Shown piece by piece: positions 11,518 to 20,674 of a DNA stretch of 64,000 nt (position 1 is its first letter; every line of letters starts with the position of its first letter). Source of the DNA: Arthrobacter sp. V1I7 (GTDB lineage: Bacteria; Actinomycetota; Actinomycetes; Actinomycetales; Micrococcaceae). The stretch is taken from positions 3,348,001-3,412,000 of the forward strand of contig NZ_JAUSYS010000001.1 in NCBI RefSeq assembly GCF_030817015.1. Reading direction: 5' to 3'. The notes beneath the pieces were generated by a model. The model worked only from the letters and a program-made list of their open reading frames with translations, was not told where the DNA came from and did no database searches. The translations under genes and the position numbers were made by a program.

Positions 11518-12834
11518 TCAGTTCGCGGCGGCTTCCAGATCCGCTTCGCGCAGTTTCTGCTGGCGTTCCAGCCAGGGTCCCGCCGCATAACCGATAACGA
11601 CGCCGATCCCCACCTCCGCGGCCACGAACAGCGCCAACCGCACCGGGTCCGGGCCGATCTCGGTCAGCCGCCCAATGCCGGCGGAGCCCCGGGCCAGCCA
11701 GGCCAGTCCCGCGGCGAGCAGTCCGGCAACGCTGCCGATGATGGCGCCCAGGACGAGGGTCGAGACCGTGGCGGTGAACCAGCGGACGTGGATCTTGATC
11801 GACAACCATTCGTCGAAGTGGTTTTCGCCCTCGCGCAGGAACCACCAGCCGGCCAGGGTCCCGGCGAGCACCGGCACCACGAGCGCAGCGAAGCCGTAGT
11901 CCAACGAACCGGCGGGCAGGGCCGCGAACACCGGAATGGAGGGCAGCGGACCGATGGCGGTGCCGAGCGCGCCCGCCTGCGAACCCACCCCCAGCGCGAA
12001 CCCGGCGCCGGAGATCCACGCCAGCGCGAACACCACGAGGTTGGGCAGGAAGCCGAGCTGCGCGATGGTGAGAACTCCTCCTCCCATGGCGCCGGCGTCG
12101 AGCCCTTCATAGACCGCGACGATCAGGTTCCAATGGATGAACAGGTCGACGGCGAGCAGCACCGCGGACATCGCCAGGCCCGCCATCAGTGCCACGTAGC
12201 CGGCTTTGATCGCGGAGCCGAGGTAGGACCCGGCCCAGCGTGAGTGCTGGCTGGTCCGGGAGAGCCAGGCCACCGCGTCGACGCCGATCAGCCGGGTCCA
12301 GGAACCGGCCTCCCGGCGGGCGCCGACCACCATGCCGAGCGCGAACGGGACCAGCGGGGCCAGGGCAGCGGACCAGAGGCTGATGCCGACGTCGGAGGTG
12401 CGGCAAACGAAGCCCGTGGTCAGGCCGAAGCCGGCGTAGACGAGCCAGGAACCCAGCAGCGCCTGCCAGAGCTGATCCGTGTACGAAGCCCGGGCCAGAC
12501 GGCGGCCCGCACGCCAGGCCAGCAGGAACGGGATGAGCGTCAACCCCAGCGGGATCAGCGCGAGGACGCCGGATTCCGGATGCGCCGCGGCACCGGATCC
12601 CACGGTGTCCAACAGCAGCGGAACGCCGTGGATCAGCAGCCAGGCCTGGCCGGCAAGCCGGGCGAGGACGTCTGCGCCGCCGTTCTGGAAACCGGCGGTG
12701 GCCCACACCGCGATAATCGGAGCGACCACCACGAGGGCCGAGATGACCGCCGCCTGGGCGGACTCGAGGGCTCCCTGAAGCCACAAGGGCATCGGAAGTC
12801 CACGTTCTCCGGTCTGATCAGCGCGCAGTTTCAT
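11518..12834 (-). CDS. DUF6350 polytopic membrane protein
   Basis: About 440 residues with roughly nine to ten membrane helices and many Gly/Ala/Leu segments (AQAAVISALVVVAPIIAVWA, GGVLTIAQLGFLPNLVVFALAWI). The sequence and its place beside purN/purH match the actinobacterial family DUF6350, sometimes called cell-division protein PerM. The start is taken as ATG 12834; a GTG at 12852 is also in frame, and neither has a strong ribosome binding site. The C-terminus ends in a charged helix (LERQQKLREADLEAAAN). Confidence 0.8.
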   Translation of the reverse strand: MKLRADQTGERGLPMPLWLQGALESAQAAVISALVVVAPIIAVWATAGFQNGGADVLARLAGQAWLLIHGVPLLLDTVGSGAAAHPESGVLALIPLGLTLIPFLLAWRAGRRLARASYTDQLWQALLGSWLVYAGFGLTTGFVCRTSDVGISLWSAALAPLVPFALGMVVGARREAGSWTRLIGVDAVAWLSRTSQHSRWAGSYLGSAIKAGYVALMAGLAMSAVLLAVDLFIHWNLIVAVYEGLDAGAMGGGVLTIAQLGFLPNLVVFALAWISGAGFALGVGSQAGALGTAIGPLPSIPVFAALPAGSLDYGFAALVVPVLAGTLAGWWFLREGENHFDEWLSIKIHVRWFTATVSTLVLGAIIGSVAGLLAAGLAWLARGSAGIGRLTEIGPDPVRLALFVAAEVGIGVVIGYAAGPWLERQQKLREADLEAAAN

Positions 12835-12982
12835 CGTGTTCCATGGTGCCACGGGAGGGCGTCCGGGACCGTTGCGACAGGCTCAAGCGGCGGAACGCCC
12901 CGCGACGTGGGACCTTAGCGGTGCTTTTTCCGGAGGGCCGCCGTAAAATTGTAATGTCCGCAATCAGTGGTTGGAGGCAGAA

Positions 12983-13450
12983 ATGACAACCGCATCTCCA
13001 CATGCACACGGCGTTCACTTCGGACGGACAGATGTTCAGAATGTCGGCATGGGTGTGGGTATTGTCCTGATAGTCGTGGGCATCCTGGGGTTCATCCCCG
13101 GCATCACCACGCAGTACAGCGCATTGAGGTTCTTCGGGCCTGAATCCCAGGCCATGTTCCTGAACCTGTTCCAGGTGTCGATGTTGCTGAACATCGTTCA
13201 GCTGGCAATCGGCGCCACCGGCGTGGCCATGTCCCGGAACGCCATGGGCGCCAGGAATTTCCTCATGGGCTTCGGCCTGCTGTACATCGTCCTTAGCATT
13301 TACGGGCTTATCGTCGGTGTGGGGTCGGCGGCCAACTTCCTGTCGCTGAACACCATGGACAACTGGGCCCTGATGGTGCTGGGCGTAGTAATGGTTGGCG
13401 CCGGTTGGCTGATGTCGAGGCATTTGGCTGACGACGCAAGGACCCGGTAA
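12983..13450 (+). CDS. DUF4383 family membrane protein
   Basis: 155 residues with four predicted helices; the pattern VGIVLIVVGILGFIPGI ... FQVSMLLNIVQLAIGATGVAMS ... NWALMVLGVVMVGAGWL is that of DUF4383. The N-terminus is His-rich (SPHAHGVHFG). ATG at 12983 follows GGAGG at 12973-12977; a TTG at 12971 is in frame but overlaps that site. An AT-rich TAAAATTGTAAT segment about 30 bases upstream may contain the -10 box. Function unknown. Confidence 0.8.
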   Translation: MTTASPHAHGVHFGRTDVQNVGMGVGIVLIVVGILGFIPGITTQYSALRFFGPESQAMFLNLFQVSMLLNIVQLAIGATGVAMSRNAMGARNFLMGFGLLYIVLSIYGLIVGVGSAANFLSLNTMDNWALMVLGVVMVGAGWLMSRHLADDARTR

Positions 13451-13850
13451 TGCAAACAACCGGGATAAAGGGAGCCGCGAATGAGTAACGTTTCATAGCA
13501 ATCTGAAAATTCGTACTACCTGCTGGTGTAGGCGTCACGCGGAAACGCAGCGGCTGCACCAGCTTCCTTGCGCCCGGGATTCCAGGTTGACGCTGCGGGT
13601 TCACGACGGCAGGTACGACGGCGGTTGGCGGCTTGGCGCGCTACGGCCAGCCGGTCCACGCAACGACGGCGGGGCAGCGGCCATTTGCCGATAACGGTCG
13701 CTCCGCGCCTCGCATAGCGGCCATTTGTGGCAAATCAACCACCTGCGCCGCGGCTGGCTCCGCACGGACCGTCCCGGTGGACGTCCCAGGAATCCGGGAG
13801 CCATGGCGTACCGCTGGCGCACGTGGCTGCGCGACAGGAGCCCACGGGTG
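13451..13850. other. 400-base gap, no gene supported
   Basis: Open frames here have no ribosome binding site and poor protein character. Visible structure: an imperfect hairpin GCTGGTG...CACCAGC near 13522-13562 with inner GCGT/ACGC pairing, possibly the terminator of the DUF4383 gene, and two copies of GCGGCCATTTG about 45 bases apart near 13677 and 13722. Confidence 0.4.
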
Positions 13851-14642
13851 TCAGGCGAGCGAAAGGATGAACGACAGCACAAACCCGGCCGCGGTGCTCA
13901 GGGCCACCGCGGGCCCGCCGTGCTCGAAGGCCTCCGGCATCAGCGTGTCGGCAAGGGAGGCGATAACGGCCCCGGCGGCAAACGCCAGCGGAAGGGAGAT
14001 GGTTTCCGGGTCGCTTCCGGACAGTGGGCCGGCGCCCACGACGACGGCGATCACCAGCAGTGCGGCACAGGCGGTCCACAGGCCCAGGATGGCTCCCCCG
14101 GATTTGCCCTGGCTGCGCATCGACGAGGCTCCCACCAGCGCTTCCGGCAGGTTCGACACGAAAATCGCGGCAAGCAGGGCCAGTCCGCCGGTCCCCTCGC
14201 CCAGGGAGACTCCCAGTGCGATGTTCTCCGGGACGCCGTCGAGAGTCACGGCCGCCAGCAGTGCAAACCCGGCCGCGCCGCGGGTGGAAGCGGTAGTCGG
14301 CGGCCGGTCGGAAGCTGCGGCGTCGGTGTCCAGCTTGGCGCTGCCCTGGACCTTGTCGGCCGGGACTGTCTGCGAACGGGGTTGCGCCCAGCGGTCCAGG
14401 AATGCGCTGAGCACGGTGAACACGATGGCGCCAACCATGAAAGCGATCGCGGCCCGCACGATCCCGCCGCGCTCGTAGGCGTCCTCGAACAGCTCAAAGG
14501 TTAGGGCGGTGATCAGGGCACCGGCGGCAAAGGACAGCAGCATCGCCAGCACGCGTTTCGGCAGCTCGAATTTCGCACCGATGAGCGCCCCCAGTACCAG
14601 GGCGCTGGAGGCCACTGCACCGAAAACCCATGCTGTCCCCAC
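13851..14642 (-). CDS. ZIP family divalent metal transporter
   Basis: 263 residues, eight hydrophobic segments. The ZIP signature is clear in helix 4 (AVTLDGVPENIALGVSLGEG, with His/Asp-Gly-x-Pro-Glu) and helix 5 (FVSNLPEALVGASSM). The loop between helices 3 and 4 is Ser/Thr/Asp-rich rather than His-rich. It probably imports Zn2+ or a similar ion. In the first motif an Asp replaces the more common His (LDGVPENI), which may alter metal choice. Confidence 0.85.
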   Translation of the reverse strand: MGTAWVFGAVASSALVLGALIGAKFELPKRVLAMLLSFAAGALITALTFELFEDAYERGGIVRAAIAFMVGAIVFTVLSAFLDRWAQPRSQTVPADKVQGSAKLDTDAAASDRPPTTASTRGAAGFALLAAVTLDGVPENIALGVSLGEGTGGLALLAAIFVSNLPEALVGASSMRSQGKSGGAILGLWTACAALLVIAVVVGAGPLSGSDPETISLPLAFAAGAVIASLADTLMPEAFEHGGPAVALSTAAGFVLSFILSLA

Positions 14643-14724
14643 GCGGTCAGTATAGGAAGCAGCCCTGTCCGCGGGAAGAGGTCAACGTAAGGTGGTCAGC
14701 CGGAAGAGGCCCCGGCAATGCGGG

Positions 14725-14904
14725 TCAGAAACGCAGGAGCGAATACGGCAGGCTGGGGAGGTTTCCCGCCATCCAGGGCCGTTCCGATTTTTCCGCTGGA
14801 ATCTGGCCACGGCCGTCGCGGATGACAACCACCACTGTGCCAATGACGGCGAGCAGAGCGACCGCTGCCATGATGATCAGAAGGACTGCAATGGATCCAG
14901 TCAT
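14725..14904 (-). CDS. Small single-pass membrane protein
   Basis: 59 residues: one hydrophobic helix (SIAVLLIIMAAVALLAVIGTVVVVI) then a polar C-terminus with RDGRGQIP. ATG at 14904 follows GAGGTG. No family is recognised. Confidence 0.55.
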   Translation of the reverse strand: MTGSIAVLLIIMAAVALLAVIGTVVVVIRDGRGQIPAEKSERPWMAGNLPSLPYSLLRF

Positions 14905-14958
14905 GTCCAACACCTCTAAATTGATTTTACTGCCGTTCACTCCTGCGAGAATGGCCAG

Positions 14959-15945
14959 ATGAGCGCCATCATCCTCGGGTGGAACCCGGAAGACTGGGAC
15001 CGCTGGAACTACCCGGCAGCGGTAGCCCAGGTCCGGGCGTCCGGCCTGGTCGTGGAGCGCTGGGGCGTGGGCCGGCACCAGAACATTCCAGCCGGAGCCG
15101 ACGCCTGGCTGGTCCTCCAGGGTGGCCACGCCGGCGGGCTGATCGGACACGGCGTCGTCGTCTCGGAACACCCCGAACCCGCGCAACGAACCGAGCCCGC
15201 ATCGGAGCAGCCGGCACCAAAGCCCGTACCGGAACAGCCGGAACACGGGCCCTCATCAGAGCGGGCTGACCTCGCCGGACGGCCGGGGCAGCAGGGGCAG
15301 CCGGAGCCGGCGGGGCAGCCGCGGCACGGAACCCGGGAGCTGACCGTGCTGGTTGCCTTCGACGCACTCCTCCCCCTCGGCGAGCAGGTTCCCGTTCACC
15401 TTCTCCATGACGCCGCCCCCGGGATTCCCTGGGACGGCCTTCCGGGCTCCGGGCTGCACGTCAAGCCGTCAGAGGAAACAAGCATCCGCGGCCTCTGGGG
15501 CGAGTCCGGACCCCAACCCGGCCCGGACCCCACCCGGCCCGTCCCGGGCACTTACCCGCAGGACGCCGTCGCCCGGGTCCTCGTGAACCGCTACGAGGAG
15601 GACGAGGAAGCACGGCGGGCCTGCCTTGCGCGCCATGGCACCAGTTGCGCGGCTTGCGGGTTCTCGTTCGAGCTGAAGTACGGCGACGCCGGCATCGACT
15701 TCAGCCAGGTCCACCACATCGTGCCGGTGGCCCAGCTCGGCAGCGGTTACCAGCTGGATCCGATCACGGACCTCGTGCCGCTCTGCGCCAACTGCCACGC
15801 CATGGCGCACCTGGGCGTCGGCACCCCCCGGACGGTGGCGGAGCTGCGCCGGATCATCGAGGAGGCCGGCTACCTGCGCGGCAGCACTGTCTCCCCCGAG
15901 GAACTCGAAGCCCAGCGCGAGGCCCGGCGGATCCTGGGGACATAG
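14959..15945 (+). CDS. HNH endonuclease domain protein
   Basis: 328 residues. The N-terminal ~70 residues (ILGWNPEDWDRWNYPAAVAQVRASG) form a compact domain followed by a long Pro/Glu/Gln-rich linker (about 75-120). The C-terminal part holds an HNH nuclease: CAACGFSFELKYG zinc pair, the VHHIVP motif at about residue 252 and LCANCHAMAHLG. HNH proteins of this form are often restriction or mobile-element nucleases; there is no methylase or phage gene nearby, so the target is unknown. Confidence 0.85.
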   Translation: MSAIILGWNPEDWDRWNYPAAVAQVRASGLVVERWGVGRHQNIPAGADAWLVLQGGHAGGLIGHGVVVSEHPEPAQRTEPASEQPAPKPVPEQPEHGPSSERADLAGRPGQQGQPEPAGQPRHGTRELTVLVAFDALLPLGEQVPVHLLHDAAPGIPWDGLPGSGLHVKPSEETSIRGLWGESGPQPGPDPTRPVPGTYPQDAVARVLVNRYEEDEEARRACLARHGTSCAACGFSFELKYGDAGIDFSQVHHIVPVAQLGSGYQLDPITDLVPLCANCHAMAHLGVGTPRTVAELRRIIEEAGYLRGSTVSPEELEAQREARRILGT

Positions 15946-16292
15946 CGGGCGCCGGCAATGGCAGTAAGTCCCGGAGCAAGTCCCCGCGCCGGAAATGGCG
16001 CCGGCACGGCAGCAAATCCCGGAGCAAGTCCCGCAGCACGCCCGCGAGAACCCTGCGAGAACCCGCAGCCAACCCGCAGCACGCCGGCGGCAACCCCGGC
16101 ACGCCCCCCCGCCGCCGCAGACCAGAGATTCCCTCGCCCCGCTATGGACTTCCCGACAAATACGCACCCAGACTGTCTACAACAGCTGACTTGGCGGCCC
16201 CGCATTCCGCATTCAAGTCCGGCCCGGTTCCATCGTGGCATCGTTGGGGGCTTTGTCGCAGACCTTTTCCAGCATCGTGAAAGGACCTGGTT
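15946..16292. other. Flotillin leader with imperfect direct repeat
   Basis: No gene is supported. A ~36-base segment GCCGGCAATGGCAGTAAGTCCCGGAGCAAGTCC (15951-15987) is repeated imperfectly at about 16000-16034. The flotillin ribosome binding site (GAAAGGA, about 16278-16284) closes the region. Confidence 0.5.
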
Positions 16293-17729
16293 ATGCCGGA
16301 TGTGTCAGCATTTCTGCCGCTTATCACCACGCTCATCGGAGCGATCCTCGTTATCGCCGCTATCTGGATTGCCACAAAGCTGATGTGGAAAGTGGCCGAA
16401 CCCAATGAGGCGCTCATCATTTCGGGGCTGACGCGGGGCACGCTGGACACCCGGGCGGGCATGGATTTCAAGATCGTCACTGGCAAGGGCGCGCTCGTCC
16501 TGCCAGGGCTGCAGACAGTCCGAACCTTGTCTCTGACCCTCAATGAAACCGAACTCAAAGTTTCCTGCGTAACGTCCCAGGGTATCCAGGTGATCGTCGA
16601 GGGCGTGGTCATTTACAAGATCGGAGATGCCCCGCCCTTCATTGCCAACGCCGCACGCCGGTTCCTCGGCCAGCAGCCCAAAATGGAAAGCCAGGTCTAC
16701 AACGTCTTCGAGGGGCACCTGCGCTCGATCATCGGCAGCATGACCGTGGAGGAGATCATCCGCGAGCGCGACAAGCTCGCCTCGCAGGTCCGCAGTGCCA
16801 GCGGAGTCGAAATGGAAAAGCTCGGCCTCGTGGTGGATTCCCTGCAGATCAAGGACCTGCAGGATCCCACCGGCTACATCCAGAACATCGCCAAGCCGCA
16901 TATTGCCCAGGTCAAGATGGAAGCCCGCATCGCCGAGGCCACCAGGAACCGGGAAGCGGCGGAAAAGGAAGCCGAGGCAGAGGCGATGATCGCCGACGCC
17001 AGGAGCATCTCGGCAATCCGTCAATCCGTGGCGCAGGCCAACGCCGAGCGGGCCAAGGCCAACGCCGCGCAGGCCGGCCCCCTCGCCGACGCAACAGCCC
17101 GTCAGCAGGTGGTGGTCCAGGAGACGGAAGTGGCCAAGCTTGAGGCGGACCGGGAGGAACAGAAACTGCAGACCAGCATCCGCAAGCCCGCCGATGCGAA
17201 GGCCTATGCCAAGCGGACCGACGCCGAAGGCCAGAAGTCGGCCGACATCAGCGCCGCCGAAGCGCTGGCCCGGCGCACGGAACTCGAAGCGCAGGTCAAC
17301 GCGCGGCGGACCGAACTGCAGGCCCAGGCCAACGCGACGGCGGCTGCCGCGGCAGCCGGAGCCACGAAGGTTACCGGCGAAGCGGAGGCTGCGGCCACGA
17401 AGGCGCGCGGCGATGCTGCCGCCTCCGCCATCAAAGCCAAGGCCCTGGCCGAGGCGGACGGTATCAAGGCCCGCGCCGAAGCCCTGGGAACCAATCAGGA
17501 CGCGGTGATTTCCCAGCAGCTGGCCGAAAACATGCCGTCCATCATCGCGGCAGCAGCGGAGCCCTTCGCCCATGTCGGGCAGCTCACCGTCCTCAACGGC
17601 GGCGAGGGGATCAACCGCATGATCGGCGGCATCCTGACCCAAGTGGGCGACTACCTCCCGGCCCTCAGATCAGCTCTCCGGAACGGCAGGGAGGATTCCA
17701 GGCGACCGCAGAAAGCTCCTGATGCATAG
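16293..17729 (+). CDS. Flotillin-like SPFH-domain membrane protein
   Basis: 478 residues. One N-terminal membrane helix (about 8-30) is followed by an SPFH/band-7 domain (about 35-200: PNEALIISGLTRG, MTVEEIIRERDKLASQV) and a long Ala/Glu coiled coil (about 210-410) typical of flotillins/FloT. These proteins assemble membrane scaffolds that organise signalling and fluidity. Its last eight bases overlap the NfeD-like gene, the standard flotillin/NfeD pairing. Confidence 0.9.
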   Translation: MPDVSAFLPLITTLIGAILVIAAIWIATKLMWKVAEPNEALIISGLTRGTLDTRAGMDFKIVTGKGALVLPGLQTVRTLSLTLNETELKVSCVTSQGIQVIVEGVVIYKIGDAPPFIANAARRFLGQQPKMESQVYNVFEGHLRSIIGSMTVEEIIRERDKLASQVRSASGVEMEKLGLVVDSLQIKDLQDPTGYIQNIAKPHIAQVKMEARIAEATRNREAAEKEAEAEAMIADARSISAIRQSVAQANAERAKANAAQAGPLADATARQQVVVQETEVAKLEADREEQKLQTSIRKPADAKAYAKRTDAEGQKSADISAAEALARRTELEAQVNARRTELQAQANATAAAAAAGATKVTGEAEAAATKARGDAAASAIKAKALAEADGIKARAEALGTNQDAVISQQLAENMPSIIAAAAEPFAHVGQLTVLNGGEGINRMIGGILTQVGDYLPALRSALRNGREDSRRPQKAPDA

Positions 17730-17970
17730 GGACGCTGACCGGAGCCTCACCGGCAAGATCGCACGGGTTACCGGGCGCATCGGACCGGGCACCATCGGCG
17801 AAGTCATGTTGCCGTTCCGGGGGGGCACCAGCGCGTTCCACGCCCATCCCTTCGACAGGACCAGTGTCTACACCGTGGGCGAGGAGGTACTGGTCATCTA
17901 CTACGAGCCACCGCAAACCGTCTACGTCGATGAACTCCCGGACGTCCTCAAGAAGGACTGGAAGGACTAG
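17722..17970 (+). CDS. NfeD-like OB-fold partner of flotillin
   Basis: 82 residues, all-beta character with GKIARVTGRIGPGTIGEVML and VYTVGEEVLVIYYEPPQTVYVDEL. It resembles the soluble OB domain of short NfeD proteins encoded with flotillins; membrane helices are absent, so it would dock to flotillin from the cytoplasm. ATG at 17722 overlaps the flotillin stop. Confidence 0.75.
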   Translation: MHRDADRSLTGKIARVTGRIGPGTIGEVMLPFRGGTSAFHAHPFDRTSVYTVGEEVLVIYYEPPQTVYVDELPDVLKKDWKD

Positions 17971-18151
17971 GACTAGCCGTCGCTGACCTGCGCCGTTGCT
18001 CTTCTCGTCCCGCAGCGCCGTCGCCTGGCGCCATTGCACAGCGCCGTTGCATGGCGTCGTTGCACAGCACGGTCGCAGGTGGCCCCTATGATTTCATCTG
18101 GGGAGGAACGTCAATGGAATATCGGTCTCAAATACACGCTCAGGTTCTCGC

Positions 18152-20467
18152 GTGACCTCGGCACAGCGCCAGACGGCGCACGATGCCACGGCGTTCGCGC
18201 GCGACGCCGGAGGTGCCAGTCCGGCGACCGGGCCCGCGCCGTCCTCCCAGGCCGTGCTCGAGTCCTGCCCGGACGCGCTCGTGGTGGTCGCCGAAGACGG
18301 CACCATCAGCATGGTCAACGCCGCCACGGAGCGCATGTTCGGCTACACGCGCGAGGAACTCGTCGGCCAGGACCACCGCATGCTGCTGGCGGAAGGCTTC
18401 CGCAGCGGTTTCCAGCGGTTGTACTTCGCCCTCCGCCAGGACGCCGACGGCGCCGCCCTCCCGCCGGTCGAAGCCTACGGTCTGCGTCGGGACGGCTCAG
18501 AGTTCCAGGGTGAAATCACCTGCTCGCTCGTGTCCCCCGCCGCACGCCCCGGCCCCGAGGCCGGCCCCAAGACGGGCCCCGACAGCGCCGCCCATGACGG
18601 CGCCCACGGCCGCACGAACGCATACCCCGGCACCGCCCCGAAACCACCCGCCCAGCCCGATGCCGGCGCCTGCATGGCCGTTCTGATCCGGGGTACCTCG
18701 CACCGGCTGGAAGCGGACACGGAGTTGCGCGCCGCGATGTCGCTGCTGACGGCCACGCTCGAATCCACCGCGGACGGCATCCTGGTGGTCGGCGGCGAAG
18801 GGCAGATCGCGGGCGTCAACAACCAGTTCACCTCCATGTGGGGTATTCCCCGGGAGCTGCTGGCCAGCCGGGACGACGAAGCCGTGATGGCCTTCGTCCA
18901 GGATCAGCTGGCGGATCCCGCCCAGTTCGTCGAAAAGATCACGGCGCTCTACGCCGACCCCGCGCAGGAAAGCCGAGACGTCCTGGTCTTCCGTGACGGC
19001 AGGACCTTTGAACGCTACTCCCGCCCGCAACTCGTCGCCGACGAGGTGGTGGGGCGGGTCTGGAGTTTCCGGGACGTCACCCCGGCCAAGACCGCCCAGG
19101 ACCAGATCAACCAGGCCATGGCGGACCTCGCCGAGCAGGCAGCGCAGCTCAAGGACCTCGCCTTCAAGGACCCGCTGACCAGGCTCTCCAACCGGCAGCT
19201 TTTCAACGACCGCCTCGCCGACGCGCTGCAGGGGCCGTACGGCACCGCCGTCGACGTCCTATTGCTGGACCTGGACGATTTCAAGGAAGTCAACGACATC
19301 CATGGCCACCACGCCGGTGACCAGATGTTGATCGAGCTGGGCCGGCGGCTGTGCGCCTGCGTCCGCCCGAACGACGTCGTAGCACGGCTGGGCGGCGACG
19401 AATTCGTCGTCCTGCTGGTCGGCTCACTCGATCCCGAGGCCACCGCCGAGCGGATCGTCGAATCCCTGAGAGTGCCACTGTGGATCGACGGGACCATGCT
19501 GCGGCCCTGCCTCAGCCTGGGACTGGCCTCCATAGGCGAGGACGCCGTGGACGCCTCCGAGCTGCTGCGCCGGGCCGACGTCGCCATGTACGCGGCGAAG
19601 ACCGCCGGAAAGAACCGGTACCTGCGGTTCCGGCCGGAGATGATGGCGGCCCTCGTGGAGCGCACCGAGCTGGAGGCCGGGCTGCGGCTGGCCGTCGATA
19701 GCGGCCAGATCGCCGTGCACTACCAGCCGATCGTCTCCGCCCGGCACGGCGCCGTCGTCACGGTCGAGGCGCTGGCCCGCTGGGAACGGGACGGCGAACC
19801 CGTGCCGCCGCAGCAGTTCATCCCCGTGGCGGAGCGCAGCGGCCTGATCATGGAGATCGGCACCGAGGTATTGTTCACAGGCTGCACGGAAATGAAGTCC
19901 TGGCTCGCGGAGGATGCCTCCCGGTCGCTGGCCGTCAACGTATCCGGGGTGCAGTTGCAGCACGGCGACTTCGCCGAGCTGGTGCTGGCCGTCACGGAGT
20001 CAAGCGGCGTGGACCCCCGTCAGCTGGTCCTGGAGGTCACCGAAAGTGTGTTCTTCGGCGACGACTGCCACGTGATCCAGCAACTGGCAGCCCTGCGGAA
20101 GGCCGGCGCGCGGGTAGCCCTGGACGACTTCGGCACCGGCTATTCCTCGCTGGGCCGGCTCCAGGAGCTCCCGGTGGACACCCTGAAGATCGACCGGTCC
20201 TTTGTCTCAATGATCCGCACCGGTGCAGAGAAGCTACCGATCCTCACGTCGATGATCAGCATGGCCCACGGTCTGGGCCTGACGGTCACGGCGGAAGGCG
20301 TGGAGACCGAGCATCAGGCCGAATATCTTCTGCGGCTGGAGTGCGATTCACTGCAGGGGTTGCTCTTTTCCTCCCCCGAACCGAGGCCCCTGCTGGAGCC
20401 CGCCATCAGCCGGTCGGTCGAGGCCTTCGCCTCCCTGCGCGGGGACCGGGTGTCCGGAAACCGGTAA
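18152..20467 (+). CDS. PAS-PAS-GGDEF-EAL cyclic-di-GMP protein 1
   Basis: 771 residues, no membrane helix. PAS 1 (about 30-110), a Pro/Ala/Gly linker (about 130-175), PAS 2 (about 195-305), diguanylate cyclase domain with GGDEF at about residue 414, and phosphodiesterase domain with EAL at about residue 539. Cyclase metal residues are intact (LLDLDDFKEVND, HHAGDQ). EAL residues are also intact: NVSGVQL, LEVTESVFF, LDDFGTGYSSL, LKIDRSFV, AEGVE. It may both make and break c-di-GMP. GTG start at 18152; no strong ribosome binding site. First of three tandem paralogues. Confidence 0.92.
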   Translation: MTSAQRQTAHDATAFARDAGGASPATGPAPSSQAVLESCPDALVVVAEDGTISMVNAATERMFGYTREELVGQDHRMLLAEGFRSGFQRLYFALRQDADGAALPPVEAYGLRRDGSEFQGEITCSLVSPAARPGPEAGPKTGPDSAAHDGAHGRTNAYPGTAPKPPAQPDAGACMAVLIRGTSHRLEADTELRAAMSLLTATLESTADGILVVGGEGQIAGVNNQFTSMWGIPRELLASRDDEAVMAFVQDQLADPAQFVEKITALYADPAQESRDVLVFRDGRTFERYSRPQLVADEVVGRVWSFRDVTPAKTAQDQINQAMADLAEQAAQLKDLAFKDPLTRLSNRQLFNDRLADALQGPYGTAVDVLLLDLDDFKEVNDIHGHHAGDQMLIELGRRLCACVRPNDVVARLGGDEFVVLLVGSLDPEATAERIVESLRVPLWIDGTMLRPCLSLGLASIGEDAVDASELLRRADVAMYAAKTAGKNRYLRFRPEMMAALVERTELEAGLRLAVDSGQIAVHYQPIVSARHGAVVTVEALARWERDGEPVPPQQFIPVAERSGLIMEIGTEVLFTGCTEMKSWLAEDASRSLAVNVSGVQLQHGDFAELVLAVTESSGVDPRQLVLEVTESVFFGDDCHVIQQLAALRKAGARVALDDFGTGYSSLGRLQELPVDTLKIDRSFVSMIRTGAEKLPILTSMISMAHGLGLTVTAEGVETEHQAEYLLRLECDSLQGLLFSSPEPRPLLEPAISRSVEAFASLRGDRVSGNR

Positions 20468-20526
20468 CCAACACGTGCTCCGCCTGAGCCCAGTCCAGCT
20501 GCCGCGAAAAAGCCGGGCCAAAGGTG

Positions 20527-20674
20527 CTGGACACAGGGCTGGGGAACCCTATGATCAGGAATACGCATTGCCCACGGTGTCGCCGCTGGGATCCGTTCTT
20601 CCTGGACACAGGGCTGGGGAACCCTATGATCAGGAATACGCATTGCCCACGGTGTCGCCGCTGGGATCCGTTCT
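20527..20674 (+). repeat. Tandem 73-75 bp duplication at the start of paralogue 2
   Basis: Copy 1 (20527-20599) and copy 2 (20602-20674) are identical over 73 bases, offset by 75 bases, a multiple of three. Each copy contains GGGGAACCCTATGATCAGGAA and GCATTGCCCACGGTGTCGCC. The same sequence, diverged, surrounds the start of paralogue 3 (22921, ATGATGCAGGAAACGCAGCCCACGGTGT), so the duplicated segment is a translation-start region. Confidence 0.9.

Noticed and set aside
13601..13882. A 93-codon minus-strand frame beside the ZIP gene
   Set aside because: Arg/Pro/Ser-rich, no ribosome site and overlaps the end of the ZIP gene.
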